DNA of 64,000 bases from the NCBI RefSeq assembly GCF_000013085.1, contig NC_007643.1, forward strand, positions 443,001-507,000, read 5' to 3'. Origin of the DNA: Rhodospirillum rubrum ATCC 11170. Lineage in GTDB: Bacteria > Pseudomonadota > Alphaproteobacteria > Rhodospirillales > Rhodospirillaceae. Position numbers and translations under genes: made by a program. The notes below the pieces were generated by a model. That model worked only from the letters and a program-made list of their open reading frames with translations, did no database searches and was not told the origin of the DNA. This document shows, one piece after another, positions 25,486 through 33,994 of the stretch. Within the stretch, counting starts at the first letter, position 1; the number at the start of each line of letters is the position of its first letter.

Positions 25486-26253
25486 TCAGGCGCCGGGGGT
25501 GATCTCGGGGTCGGCGCCAAGCGCGCGCAGGAGATCGGCGACCTTATCGCCGACCAACGCCACCAGGGTCTCGTCGGTTCCGCGCACGACGATGCTGGCG
25601 CCGATCCGGCCATCGGTCATGAAGGGATAGCTGCCGATATCAACGCCGGGATGGGCGTTTTGCAAGGCGCCAAGTCCGGCCGCCATGTCGCCCTCGCGCA
25701 CGAAGGCGGTCACCGAAAGCGACCGCACCGGCGGCCCGCCGATCAGCCCGGGGCGCAGGCTGTCCCACATGGCGCGCATGATCGACGGCACGCCGGCCAG
25801 CACATGGACATTGTCCAGGCGGAAGCCCGGGGCGACGCTGACCGGATTGTCGATCAGGGTCGCGCCTTCGGGGATCTCGGCCATGCGCAGCCGCGCGGCG
25901 TTGATGGCGCTGCCCACCGCCTGGTAATGGGCGCGCAGGCGGCGTTCGGCCTCGGGGTGGCGCAGCAACCGAACGCCGAAGGCGGCGGCGATGCTGGCGC
26001 TGGTGATGTCGTCATGGGTGGGGCCGATGCCGCCGGTGGTGAAGACATAGCGGGCTTGGGCGCGCAGCGCGTTCACCGCTTCGACGATGACGGCTTCGTT
26101 GTCGGGGATCACCCGGATCTCGCGCACGGGAATGCCGATCTCGGCCAGCCGGGCGGCCAGCCAGCCGGAATTGGCATCCTGGGTGCGTCCCGAAAGGATC
26201 TCGTTGCCGATGACGAGGATGGCCGCGGTCGGCGGTGAGGCGGGGGTGCTCAC
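25486..26253 (-). CDS. CinA-type molybdopterin-binding domain protein
   Basis: The protein has 255 residues: the MoCF-biosynthesis-like domain of CinA without the C-terminal amidase half. The domain reads AAILVIGNEILSGRTQDANS, then VREIRVIPDNEAVIVEAV, YVFTTGGIGPTHDDITSASI and AGVPSIMRAMW. GTG 26253 is preferred; TTG 26277 is an alternative. Full-length CinA deamidates NMN, but the N-terminal domain is linked to ADP-ribose and nucleotide hydrolysis, so the activity here is uncertain. It follows mutT by 14 bp. Confidence 0.88.
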   Translation of the reverse strand: MSTPASPPTAAILVIGNEILSGRTQDANSGWLAARLAEIGIPVREIRVIPDNEAVIVEAVNALRAQARYVFTTGGIGPTHDDITSASIAAAFGVRLLRHPEAERRLRAHYQAVGSAINAARLRMAEIPEGATLIDNPVSVAPGFRLDNVHVLAGVPSIMRAMWDSLRPGLIGGPPVRSLSVTAFVREGDMAAGLGALQNAHPGVDIGSYPFMTDGRIGASIVVRGTDETLVALVGDKVADLLRALGADPEITPGA

Positions 26254-26267
26254 GGGCAAGGTGTCCT

Positions 26268-26723
26268 TTACAGCCAATCCTGAAGGATCGGGATCAACGG
26301 CAGATCGGCCGGCGGCATGGGATACTCGCGCAGGCGTTCGGCGCGCACCCAGGCCAGGGTCTGGCCCTCGCGCGCCGTCGCCCGGCCCCGCCAGCTTCGG
26401 CAGGCGTAAAGCGGCATCAACAGGTGGAAGGTGTCATAGCTGTGCGAGGCGAAGGCCAGGGGGGCCAGGCAGCTTGCCCGGGTATCGACCCCCAGTTCCT
26501 CGGCCAGTTCGCGCACCAGGGCGGCTTCCGGGGTTTCCCCCGGTTCAAGTTTGCCGCCGGGAAACTCCCACAGCCCGGCCAGGGATTTCCCCGGCGGGCG
26601 TTGGGCGAGCAGCACCCGGCCGTCGGGGTCGATCAGGGCGGCGGCGGTGACCAGCAGGATCGGCAGGCCCAAAGGGACCCGCCGGTCGGCCTGTCGGCAG
26701 CCGTCGTCGTCATCGTCAACCAC
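26268..26723 (-). CDS. mutT: Nudix hydrolase, MutT-like 8-oxo-dGTP pyrophosphatase
   Basis: With GTG 26723 (GAGGG 7 bp upstream, 10 bp after the argJ stop) the protein has 151 residues; ATG 26771 would overlap argJ and add 16. The Nudix box is complete: GGKLEPGETPEAALVRELAE then ELGV. The N-terminal strand VTAAALIDPDGRVLLAQRPP and the PGKSLAGLWEFPGG stretch match MutT, which removes 8-oxo-dGTP from the nucleotide pool. It sits between argJ and the cinA-type gene in an apparent operon, a common alphaproteobacterial order. Confidence 0.9.
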   Translation of the reverse strand: MVDDDDDGCRQADRRVPLGLPILLVTAAALIDPDGRVLLAQRPPGKSLAGLWEFPGGKLEPGETPEAALVRELAEELGVDTRASCLAPLAFASHSYDTFHLLMPLYACRSWRGRATAREGQTLAWVRAERLREYPMPPADLPLIPILQDWL

Positions 26724-26733
26724 GGGCCGGCCC

Positions 26734-27972
26734 TCAGGTGCGGTAATCGGCATTGATATCGATGTAGCCATGGGTCAGATCGCAGGTCCAGACGGTGGCC
26801 TTGCCCCGGCCAAGGCCGAGATCGACGGCGATGTCGACATCGGTTCCCTTCATATGGGTGGCCACCGGGCCTTCGTCGTAATCGGCCACGGCCTGACCCT
26901 CGGCGGCGATCAGATGGCCGCCGATGCGGATTTCCAGCCTGTCGCGGTCGGCCTCCTCGCCCGATTTGCCCACCGCCATGACGATGCGGCCCCAATTGGC
27001 GTCCTCGCCGGCGATCGCCGTTTTGACCAGCGGCGAATTGGCGATGGCCAAGCCGATGCGCTTGGCCGCGCGCGGCGATTTGGCGCCGGTGACGGTGACG
27101 GTGACGAATTTGGTCGCCCCCTCGCCATCGCGAACCACCTGATGGGCGAGATCGGTCAGCAGGGCGAACAGGGCCTTGCGGAAGCCGCTCAGCCGGCGGT
27201 CGAGCGCCGTTTGCACCGGGGCGTTGCCGGCCTTGCCGGTGGCGAACAGCATCAGGCTGTCGGAGGTCGAGGTGTCGCCGTCGACGGTGATGGCGTTGAA
27301 CGACCGCTCCACGCCCTGGGTCAGCAGGTCTTGCAGCACGCCGGCGGGCAGGGCGGCGTCGGTGAAGACATAGGCCAGCATGGTCGCCATATCCGGGGCG
27401 ATCATCCCCGATCCCTTGGCGATGCCGCTCAGGGTCACGCTCACGCCGTCGATGGTGGCGGTGCGGGTGGCGCCCTTGGGGTAGGTGTCGGTGGTGCTGA
27501 TCGCCGTCGCCGCGTCGAACCAACTGGCCGTGCCCAGGCTGGGGGCGATGGCATCGATCAAGGTGGTGATCTTGGCGTCGTCCAGGGGCACGCCGATGGT
27601 ACCGGTCGAGGCGATGAACACCTCCTCGGGCGGGCAGCTCAAAGCCATGGCGGCGCTGGCGATGGTGCGTTCGACGCTGGCGATGCCGCGACTGCCGGTG
27701 AAGGCATTGGCGTTGCCGGAATTGACCACCAGCCCCCGGGCCGCGCCGCCGCCGGCGGCCAAGGCCCGGCGGCACCAGTCAACGGGGGCCGAGCGGGTCT
27801 TGGAGCGGGTGAAAACGCCAGCCCCGGTGCTGCCCGCGGCCAGCCGCACGACCAGCAGGTCGGGGCGGCCCTGATAGCGCAGGCCGGTGTTATGGGTGGC
27901 GAGATCAACCCCGGCGATGGCCGGCAGGGCCGGGAAGGCGGCGGGGGCGAGGGGCGAAACGGCGTGGGTCAT
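26734..27972 (-). CDS. argJ: Bifunctional glutamate N-acetyltransferase / amino-acid acetyltransferase ArgJ
   Basis: The protein has 412 residues. ArgJ recycles the acetyl group from N-acetylornithine to glutamate in the cyclic arginine pathway. The precursor self-cleaves within the ATML motif, predicted between Ala196 and Thr197 (PDMATMLAYVFTDA), giving alpha and beta chains; Thr197 is the nucleophile. LVVNSGNANAFTG (about 81-93) and TSDSLMLFATG are conserved. It is followed by mutT after about 10 bp. argH lies 3 kb upstream on the same strand, and the genes between serve lysine synthesis and protein folding. Confidence 0.96.
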   Translation of the reverse strand: MTHAVSPLAPAAFPALPAIAGVDLATHNTGLRYQGRPDLLVVRLAAGSTGAGVFTRSKTRSAPVDWCRRALAAGGGAARGLVVNSGNANAFTGSRGIASVERTIASAAMALSCPPEEVFIASTGTIGVPLDDAKITTLIDAIAPSLGTASWFDAATAISTTDTYPKGATRTATIDGVSVTLSGIAKGSGMIAPDMATMLAYVFTDAALPAGVLQDLLTQGVERSFNAITVDGDTSTSDSLMLFATGKAGNAPVQTALDRRLSGFRKALFALLTDLAHQVVRDGEGATKFVTVTVTGAKSPRAAKRIGLAIANSPLVKTAIAGEDANWGRIVMAVGKSGEEADRDRLEIRIGGHLIAAEGQAVADYDEGPVATHMKGTDVDIAVDLGLGRGKATVWTCDLTHGYIDINADYRT

Positions 27973-28126
27973 GGACGAAGCGAAGCTCCACGAAAAACGA
28001 TCAGGGCAGGGAAGGGGTGACGATCATAGAGCAAATCCCCGGCGATCTGGAACAGATTGCGACGACGACGCCCTCCCCGGGCGGGGATCCCAAAGCGGTC
28101 CGCGTCACGCCGCGCCGGGACGGGGC

Positions 28127-28165
28127 GGGGGAAAACAAAGCGGGGGGCGCCTTGCGGCACCCCCC
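28127..28165 (-). terminator. Intrinsic terminator after the parvulin gene
   Basis: Read on the minus strand, GGGGGGTGCC and GGCGCCCCCC (28165-28142) pair around GCAA with one internal mismatch. GCTTTGTTTTCCC follows. It begins about 47 bp past the stop of the parvulin gene and separates it from argJ. Confidence 0.6.
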
Positions 28166-28212
28166 GGGATGTCAGGCGGGCGGGAAGCGCCAAAGGCGCC
28201 CCCGGCGGCCGA

Positions 28213-29139
28213 TCAGGGCTTGGCCGCCGGGGCGGCGTCCTTGGCTCCGGCCTTTTCCTGTTCGGCGCGCTGCTTCTCGGCGGCGGCCTTGGCCTCTTCC
28301 AGGGTGGTCTTGCCGTCGGCGGCGAACAGCTTCACCTTGGCGCTTTCCTTAAGACCGGCGACATTCTTCTCGACGGCGGCATTGGCCAGTTCGTCGCGGA
28401 TGTGGCTTTCCATTTCCTCGACCGGCGGGAAGGTGGTGTCGCGCACTTCCTCGATCTTGATCACATGCCAGCCGAATTCGGTCTTGGTCGGGGCCTTGGA
28501 GACCTCGCCGACCTTCATGGCGAAGGCGGCTTCGGCGAAGGGGGCGACCATGCGGTCCTTGGTGAAGAAGCCAAGATCGCCGCCGGTCTGGGCCGAGGGG
28601 CCGGTCGACAGTTCGCTGGCCAGCTTGGTGAAATCCGCGCCACCTTCGATCTTCTTGATGGCGTCCTTGGCCGCATCCTCGGTTTCAAGCAGGATGTGGC
28701 GGGCGTGGACTTCCTTCTCGGGCTTGAACTCGGCCTTCATTTCGTTATAGCGGGCCTTGACGGCGGCGTCGGTCACGTCTTCATCGACGACCTTCTGCAT
28801 ATAGGCCCCGGCGATCAGCCGATCGAGCAGGCGGTCGAGGCGATGCTTGACCTCGGGGTCGTTGGCCAGGCCGGCCTTGCGCCCGGCTTCGGTCACCAGC
28901 TCGGCTTCGACAACCGAATTCAGAAGCTGCTCATAGACCATCGCCAAAGGCAGGCCACCCAACTGGGGCTGGCTCGCCTGAAGCTCGGCGAAACGCTCCT
29001 GCACGGCGGACAGATGAACGTCCGCGCCATTGACCACGGCCACCACCGGGTCCGGGTCCGCCGCCAGGGCGGGACCGGCAAACAATGGGAGGGCAAGAAC
29101 GCCGGCCAGGGCCAGACGGCGCGCGCGGGGTGACATCAT
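28213..29139 (-). CDS. Periplasmic parvulin-type peptidyl-prolyl isomerase
   Basis: With ATG 29139 (AGGA about 10 bp upstream) the protein has 308 residues. A signal peptide (RRLALAGVLALPLFAGPALA) directs it to the periplasm. A SurA_N-like chaperone region (about 30-140) is followed by one parvulin domain: EVHARHILLETEDAAKDAIK, then ADFTKLASELSTGPSAQTGG, DLGFFTKDRMVAPFAEAAF and EFGWHVIKIEEV. The tail is Ala/Lys/Glu-rich. It catalyses Pro isomerisation and assists envelope protein folding. A terminator separates it from argJ. Confidence 0.92.
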   Translation of the reverse strand: MMSPRARRLALAGVLALPLFAGPALAADPDPVVAVVNGADVHLSAVQERFAELQASQPQLGGLPLAMVYEQLLNSVVEAELVTEAGRKAGLANDPEVKHRLDRLLDRLIAGAYMQKVVDEDVTDAAVKARYNEMKAEFKPEKEVHARHILLETEDAAKDAIKKIEGGADFTKLASELSTGPSAQTGGDLGFFTKDRMVAPFAEAAFAMKVGEVSKAPTKTEFGWHVIKIEEVRDTTFPPVEEMESHIRDELANAAVEKNVAGLKESAKVKLFAADGKTTLEEAKAAAEKQRAEQEKAGAKDAAPAAKP

Positions 29140-29309
29140 TCGAGCTGTTCCTTGTCTTAAGCGTTTCTGCGCCGTCCGACCGGCAGGATGGTTGGACGCG
29201 CCACAAGGCGCCCCGCTGCCGGTTCCGCGACCACGCGCAAGATCACCACAACCATAGGCCGGACTCAAGGGCGGCACTGGGTCGAAGCCGTGTTATTTCC
29301 ATGGCAAAA

Positions 29310-30587
29310 CTATGCTTGCTTGGCCAGCCACGGCGGCACCGATTCCAAAGCGGTCATTTCGGCGACGCTGGGGCGGCGGCGGACTACGGCGAAGCGATCC
29401 CCCGACACCATCACCTCGGGCACCAGCGGCCGGCCGTTGTAGGTGGACGACATCGAGGCGCCATAGGCGCCGGCGGTGGCGAAGGCCACCAGATCCCCCG
29501 CGGCGATCGGCGGCAGCGGGCGCTGGCGGGCGAAGATATCGCCCGATTCGCAGATCGGCCCGACCACATCGACCGGGGTCAGCACGGCGTTCTCGGCGGC
29601 GGCCGTGACTGGCAGGATATCGTGGAAGGCGTCATACATCGCCGGACGGATCAGGTCGTTGAAGCCGGCATCGAGGATCAGGAAGGTCCGCGTTTCGCCC
29701 TGTTTGCGATAGACGACGCGGGAGACCAGCATCCCGGCGTTGCCGGCGATCAGCCGCCCGGGTTCGGCCACCAGATGCACGCCCAGGTCGCCGAAGATGC
29801 GGCGGGCGAGGGCGGCGTACTCGGCCGGCGGCGGGCTTGCCGGATCGTCGCGGTGATAGGGGATGCCCAAGCCGCCGCCAAGATCGACACGCTCGAGGGC
29901 GATGCCGTCGGCGCGCAGGGCCAGCACCAGCTCGCGCAGGCGCTCAAAAGCGCGGCGGAAGGGATCAAGATCGAGGATCTGCGAGCCGATATGGACGGCG
30001 ACCCCCTTGACGGCGATGCCGGGCAGGCCGGCGGCCTTGGCGAAGATGGCGGGGGCGACGGTCCAGTCGATGCCGAATTTGTTTTCCTTGCGCCCGGTGG
30101 CGATCTTGTCGTGGGTGGCGGCGGCGACATCGGGATTGATGCGCAGGGCGACCGGCGCGGTCTTGCCCAGGGCCTGGGCGACCTCGGACAGCGCCTCGAG
30201 CTCGGGCTCGGATTCGACGTTGATCTGGAAGATGCCGGCCTCAAGCGCGGCGGCCATTTCGGCCTTGGTTTTGGCGACCCCGGAAAAGACGATGCGCCCG
30301 GCCGGGACGCCCGCCGCCAGGGCGTGTTCCATCTCGCCCTGGCTGACCACGTCGGCGCCGGCGCCCAGGCCGGCAAGCAGGGCGAGCACCGCCTTGTTGC
30401 CATTGGTCTTGGTGGCGAAGCACAGGGTTATCGGCTGGCCGGCGAAGGCGTCCGAGAACACCCGGAAATGGCGTTCGAGCGTGGCGGCCGAATACACATA
30501 GAAGGGCGTGCCGACGGCCTCGGCGATGGCGGCGAGGGCGACATCCTCGGCGTGGAGTTGGCCGTTGCGGTAAGAGAAATAATCCAT
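29310..30587 (-). CDS. lysA: Diaminopimelate decarboxylase
   Basis: The protein has 425 residues. LysA decarboxylates meso-diaminopimelate to lysine in the cytoplasm with PLP. The Schiff-base lysine is Lys60 in CFATKTN. VAVHIGSQI, the Gly-rich phosphate loop GGGLGIPY, GPICESGD with the active-site Cys, and the C-terminal YNGRP with its PLP-binding Tyr are all present. It is preceded by the lipoprotein gene (16 bp) and argH in the same direction, an order frequent in Alphaproteobacteria. About 170 bp separates it from the parvulin gene downstream. Confidence 0.96.
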   Translation of the reverse strand: MDYFSYRNGQLHAEDVALAAIAEAVGTPFYVYSAATLERHFRVFSDAFAGQPITLCFATKTNGNKAVLALLAGLGAGADVVSQGEMEHALAAGVPAGRIVFSGVAKTKAEMAAALEAGIFQINVESEPELEALSEVAQALGKTAPVALRINPDVAAATHDKIATGRKENKFGIDWTVAPAIFAKAAGLPGIAVKGVAVHIGSQILDLDPFRRAFERLRELVLALRADGIALERVDLGGGLGIPYHRDDPASPPPAEYAALARRIFGDLGVHLVAEPGRLIAGNAGMLVSRVVYRKQGETRTFLILDAGFNDLIRPAMYDAFHDILPVTAAAENAVLTPVDVVGPICESGDIFARQRPLPPIAAGDLVAFATAGAYGASMSSTYNGRPLVPEVMVSGDRFAVVRRRPSVAEMTALESVPPWLAKQA

Positions 30588-30603
30588 CTCTGCGGAGTCT
30601 TCC

Positions 30604-31011
30604 CTAAAGGGGCTGATAGCCGTCGGGGTAGGCCACGCCGGTGCTGGCGGGGGCGCGCGCCGGAGAGGCCGCGCGGGCGGGGGCGGGGGCGGGGGCGGTC
30701 GGCTGGCTCGCCGCGCCGTCGGTGGCGCGCAGAACGGCGCCGCTGGGCGCGGTCTGCACCTGACCGGGGGCGATCTCGACGCGCTGACGGACGATCACCT
30801 CGGTCTGGGCCGGCGCCTGTTGGGCGCGCTGGGCGCGGGCCAAGTCCCGCTCCTCGGCCGAGGCCGGATAGGTCGGGTTGTACAGATCGGCCGGCTCGTA
30901 AGGGTAACGGGTGGCCACGCCGTCGGGATGGGGCTTGTTGGGCGCGATCTTGCCGCAGCCCGCCAGCAGCACAACGCCGACGGCGATCACCAGCAGGGCG
31001 CGGCCGGTCAT
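30604..31011 (-). CDS. Small lipoprotein between argH and lysA
   Basis: The protein has 135 residues. A type II signal peptide, [19 protein letters not shown], ends in lipobox LAGC with acylated Cys19. After it comes [12 protein letters not shown], then an Ala/Pro-rich tail with no recognisable domain. The GCGxxxP opening resembles the LptM/YifL group of tiny lipoproteins that sit beside lysA in many Proteobacteria, but this one is longer. Its ATG overlaps the argH stop (ATGA), so it is translationally coupled. A membrane-anchored periplasmic location is expected. Confidence 0.85.
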   Translation of the reverse strand: MTGRALLVIAVGVVLLAGCGKIAPNKPHPDGVATRYPYEPADLYNPTYPASAEERDLARAQRAQQAPAQTEVIVRQRVEIAPGQVQTAPSGAVLRATDGAASQPTAPAPAPARAASPARAPASTGVAYPDGYQPL

Positions 31012-32444
31012 CGCGGCGGCGCCTTGGCGGCGTAGCGGGCGCGCGCCGCGGCGCAGGCGGCGCGGACGTTGTCGGGCGCGGTGCCGCCGAAGCTGGTGCG
31101 GCTGCGCACCGACCAATCCACCGACAGAACCTTGATCGCCTCGTCGGTCAGGCGCGGTTCGATGGTTCGCATCTCGGCGAGGCTGAGGTCTTCCAGGCCC
31201 ACGCCCTTTTTCTCGGCCATCTTGACCAGGGCGCCCGAGACCTCGTGGGCATGGCGGAAGGGGGTGCCGAGGGCGCGGACCAGCCAGTCGGCGAGATCGG
31301 TGGCGGTGGTGAAGCCCTGACCGGCGGCGGTGCGCAGGCGATCGACCTTGGGGGTGATGGTTTCCATCATGCCGGTCATCGCCGCGATGCACAGTTCCAG
31401 GGTATCGGCGGCCTCGAACACCGGCTCCTTGTCGTCTTGCATGTCCTTGGAATAGGCCAGCGGCAGCCCCTTCATGACGATCAGCAGGCTGGCGAGATCG
31501 CCGATCACCCGGCCGGCCTTGGCGCGCACCAGTTCGGCGGCGTCGGGGTTGCGCTTTTGCGGCATGATCGAACTGCCCGTCGAATAGGCGTCGGGCAGGC
31601 GGACGAAGCCGAACTGGGCGCTGGTCCAGATCACCAGTTCCTCGGCCAGTCGCGACAGATGGATGCTGGCGATGCTGGCGGCGGCCAGGAATTCCAGGGC
31701 GAAATCGCGGTCCGATACGCCATCGAGCGAATTGGCGCAGGGACGGTCGAAGCCGAGGATTTGGGCGGTCATCGCCCGGTCGATGGGGAAGGAGGTGCCG
31801 GCCAGGGCGGCCGAGCCCAGCGGGCTTTCGTTGAGGCGGACGCGGGCATCGTGGAAGCGGCCCCGGTCGCGGCCGATCATTTCCACATAGGCCAGCAGAT
31901 GGTGGCCGAAGGTCACCGGCTGGGCGGCCTGCAGATGGGTGAAGCCGGGCATCACCGTATCGGCGTGTTCCTCGGCCCGGGTGATCAGCACGTCTTGCAG
32001 GCGGGCAAGGGCGCCCTCGACGCCGTCGATGGCGTCGCGCACCCACAGGCGGAAGTCGGTCGCCACCTGATCATTGCGCGAGCGCGCGGTGTGCAGGCGG
32101 CCGGCGGCCTCGCCGATCAGGTCCTTCAGGCGGCTTTCGATATTCATGTGGATATCCTCCAGCGCGACGCTGAAGGGGAAGTCTCCGGCTTCGATTTCCG
32201 CCAGAATGCGATCGAGGCCGCCGAGGATCGCCTCGCCATCGGCTTTGCTCAGGATGCCGGTGGCGACCAGCATGGTGCAATGGGCCTTCGAGCCCGCTAT
32301 ATCCTGACGGTAAAGCCGTTTGTCAAAGCCGATCGAGGCATTGATCGCCTCCATCACCGCCGAGGGGCCGCTGTCGAAGCGCCCACCCCAGATGGTGCTG
32401 GCGGTCCGCTCGATGGAAGGGGTCGTCGGAGTGCTGGAGGACAT
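31008..32444 (-). CDS. argH: Argininosuccinate lyase
   Basis: The protein has 478 residues. ArgH splits argininosuccinate into arginine and fumarate, the last step of arginine synthesis. The superfamily signature is [12 protein letters not shown] (290-301). [17 protein letters not shown] (about 118-134) and [16 protein letters not shown] (about 167-182) are also canonical. ATG 32444 directly abuts the start of the divergent thioredoxin gene: its upstream region lies inside that gene, and no strong ribosome site is visible. The lipoprotein and lysA follow. Confidence 0.97.
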   Translation of the reverse strand: MSSSTPTTPSIERTASTIWGGRFDSGPSAVMEAINASIGFDKRLYRQDIAGSKAHCTMLVATGILSKADGEAILGGLDRILAEIEAGDFPFSVALEDIHMNIESRLKDLIGEAAGRLHTARSRNDQVATDFRLWVRDAIDGVEGALARLQDVLITRAEEHADTVMPGFTHLQAAQPVTFGHHLLAYVEMIGRDRGRFHDARVRLNESPLGSAALAGTSFPIDRAMTAQILGFDRPCANSLDGVSDRDFALEFLAAASIASIHLSRLAEELVIWTSAQFGFVRLPDAYSTGSSIMPQKRNPDAAELVRAKAGRVIGDLASLLIVMKGLPLAYSKDMQDDKEPVFEAADTLELCIAAMTGMMETITPKVDRLRTAAGQGFTTATDLADWLVRALGTPFRHAHEVSGALVKMAEKKGVGLEDLSLAEMRTIEPRLTDEAIKVLSVDWSVRSRTSFGGTAPDNVRAACAAARARYAAKAPPR

Positions 32445-32445
32445 G

Positions 32446-33114
32446 ATGCTGAAGCCGTTTTTCCGAAAAATCGCCCGGGGACCGGGGCTGGGAATTGGTC
32501 ATGCGGCAGCCGCCGCCATCGCCGTGATCTTGACCATTTCGGCCGGCGATGCAAGGGCGCAGACGGTGCCCCCGTCGTTGGCGCCGTCGCCGTCGCCCGT
32601 TGCCACCCCGGCTTTCGCCGCGCCGGTCGCCGCCGACCGCGGCCTTGACATCCACCCGGCGGCCGCCCGGGCGAGCCTGCCCGATCTGGCGTTCAGCGAC
32701 GGCGCCGGCCGCCCCCTTCATTTGTCGGACTACCGGGGCAAGGTGGTGGTGCTGAACCTGTGGGCGACGTGGTGCGGCCCCTGCGTCAAGGAAATGCCGG
32801 CCCTTGAGTCTCTGGCCGCCCAGACGGCGGGGGGCGCCATCGCCGTGCTGACCCTGTCGCAGGACCGGGGCGGCGAAGCCCCCGTGCGGGCGTTTTACGA
32901 GCGCGCCGGCCTGACCCATCTGCCGATCCTGCTCGATCCGCAGATGAAGACCGGCCGGGCCCTGGGCTTGCGCGGCTTGCCCACGACGCTGGTGATCGAT
33001 GCCCTGGGCCGCGAGGCCGCCCGCCACGAGGGTATGCTTGATTGGGATTCTCCGGCCGTTCTCGCCCTGCTGACCGCCCTGGCCGACGAGGCGGGCGACA
33101 GCCTGCCCCTATAG
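32446..33114 (+). CDS. TlpA/ResA-type periplasmic thioredoxin
   Basis: ATG 32446 is placed 5 bp after GGAGG (32436-32440), better than the adjacent ATG 32443; the product has 222 residues. A hydrophobic N-terminal segment ([16 protein letters not shown]) serves as signal or anchor, followed by a Pro/Ala linker. The thioredoxin fold includes [20 protein letters not shown] with redox-active WCGPC and the cis-Pro loop [10 protein letters not shown]. Such proteins reduce disulfides in periplasmic targets, often for cytochrome c maturation. The start codon nearly overlaps that of divergent argH. Confidence 0.9.
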   Translation: MLKPFFRKIARGPGLGIGHAAAAAIAVILTISAGDARAQTVPPSLAPSPSPVATPAFAAPVAADRGLDIHPAAARASLPDLAFSDGAGRPLHLSDYRGKVVVLNLWATWCGPCVKEMPALESLAAQTAGGAIAVLTLSQDRGGEAPVRAFYERAGLTHLPILLDPQMKTGRALGLRGLPTTLVIDALGREAARHEGMLDWDSPAVLALLTALADEAGDSLPL

Positions 33115-33846
33115 GGGTTTGCCGATGCGCAGGGCGCCGGGCCGGCCGCGCTCGAACCAGGGACGCAGAACGACGACGGCGAAGAGGCCGATATAGGCGC
33201 CCATCAGGGTATCGCTGAGATAATGGACGGTGATGACGACGCGGCTGAGCGTCACTAGCACCGCCGTGCCCAGAAACCACGGCCAATGGCGGGGAAACAG
33301 CACCATCAGCGCCGTCATCGCCGCCCAGACGGTTTGCGAATGCCCCGAGGGGAAGGATTCGGCCCCCGAGGCGAAGCTGAGCGGCTTGAAGCCGTAAAGA
33401 CCGTCGTTGAACAGCAGGCGCGGACGCAGGCGGCCGATCACGCGTTTGACGACCATGACGAACAGCCCCGAAGACGCCTGGGCGGCCAGGAAGAACCCCC
33501 AGGACCAAGCCAGGGCCAGGAACCGCTCGCGGGCCGGAATGCCCAGCGCCCGCTTCCATAAGATCAGGCAGCCGAGCGTGGCGATCCCCGACAGGGCGAA
33601 CCATCCGCCCGACAGGCCGAGCGGGGTGATGGTCTGGAAAAAGCCGAACAGATCGGGATCGACGCCGCGCTTGATCGCCAGGGCCAGCGGCTTGTCGAGG
33701 ACCAGCATCGCCAGCGGACAAAGCCCGCAAAGATAGAGGAACGGCGCCAGCAGCGGCCGACGCCGACACCACGCGATATGGCGGCGCAAACGGGCGGTCA
33801 AAGCCAGCAGGGCGCTGGCGGGCGGCGAGGATGATAGCTGGGTCAT
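33109..33846 (-). CDS. PAP2-family membrane phosphatase
   Basis: The protein has 245 residues and about six hydrophobic segments. All three PAP2 motifs are present: KRVIGRLRP (KX6RP), FPSGHS (PSGH with catalytic His) and SRVVITVHYLSD (SRX5HX3D). It therefore dephosphorylates lipid phosphates at the outer face of the inner membrane. Candidates are undecaprenyl-pyrophosphate, phosphatidylglycerophosphate or lipid A phosphates; the sequence does not decide. GAGGGG precedes the ATG. Its 3' end overlaps that of the convergent thioredoxin gene by 6 bp. Confidence 0.92.
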   Translation of the reverse strand: MTQLSSSPPASALLALTARLRRHIAWCRRRPLLAPFLYLCGLCPLAMLVLDKPLALAIKRGVDPDLFGFFQTITPLGLSGGWFALSGIATLGCLILWKRALGIPARERFLALAWSWGFFLAAQASSGLFVMVVKRVIGRLRPRLLFNDGLYGFKPLSFASGAESFPSGHSQTVWAAMTALMVLFPRHWPWFLGTAVLVTLSRVVITVHYLSDTLMGAYIGLFAVVVLRPWFERGRPGALRIGKPL

Positions 33847-33994
33847 GCCCCTCGTTTAGCCGTCCCCTCTCCGGGGGGCAAGAAAAAGCCGGCGGGAGGC
33901 TTGGGCCGGTCGATCCCCCGGCCCGGTTACCTTGGCTCCGTTATCCTGGTCCGGTTATCTTATGACGACAAGGATACTTGGGGGATGCCTTCTC

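Noticed and set aside
26551-28020. Plus-strand frame of 489 codons across argJ
   Set aside because: Gly/His/Gln-rich shadow of argJ; no ribosome site or family.
29085-32648. A plus-strand open frame of 1187 codons opposite lysA and argH
   Set aside because: Its translation is Gly/Arg/Gln/His-rich with no domain. It is the antisense shadow of lysA, the lipoprotein gene and argH, whose motifs are unmistakable.
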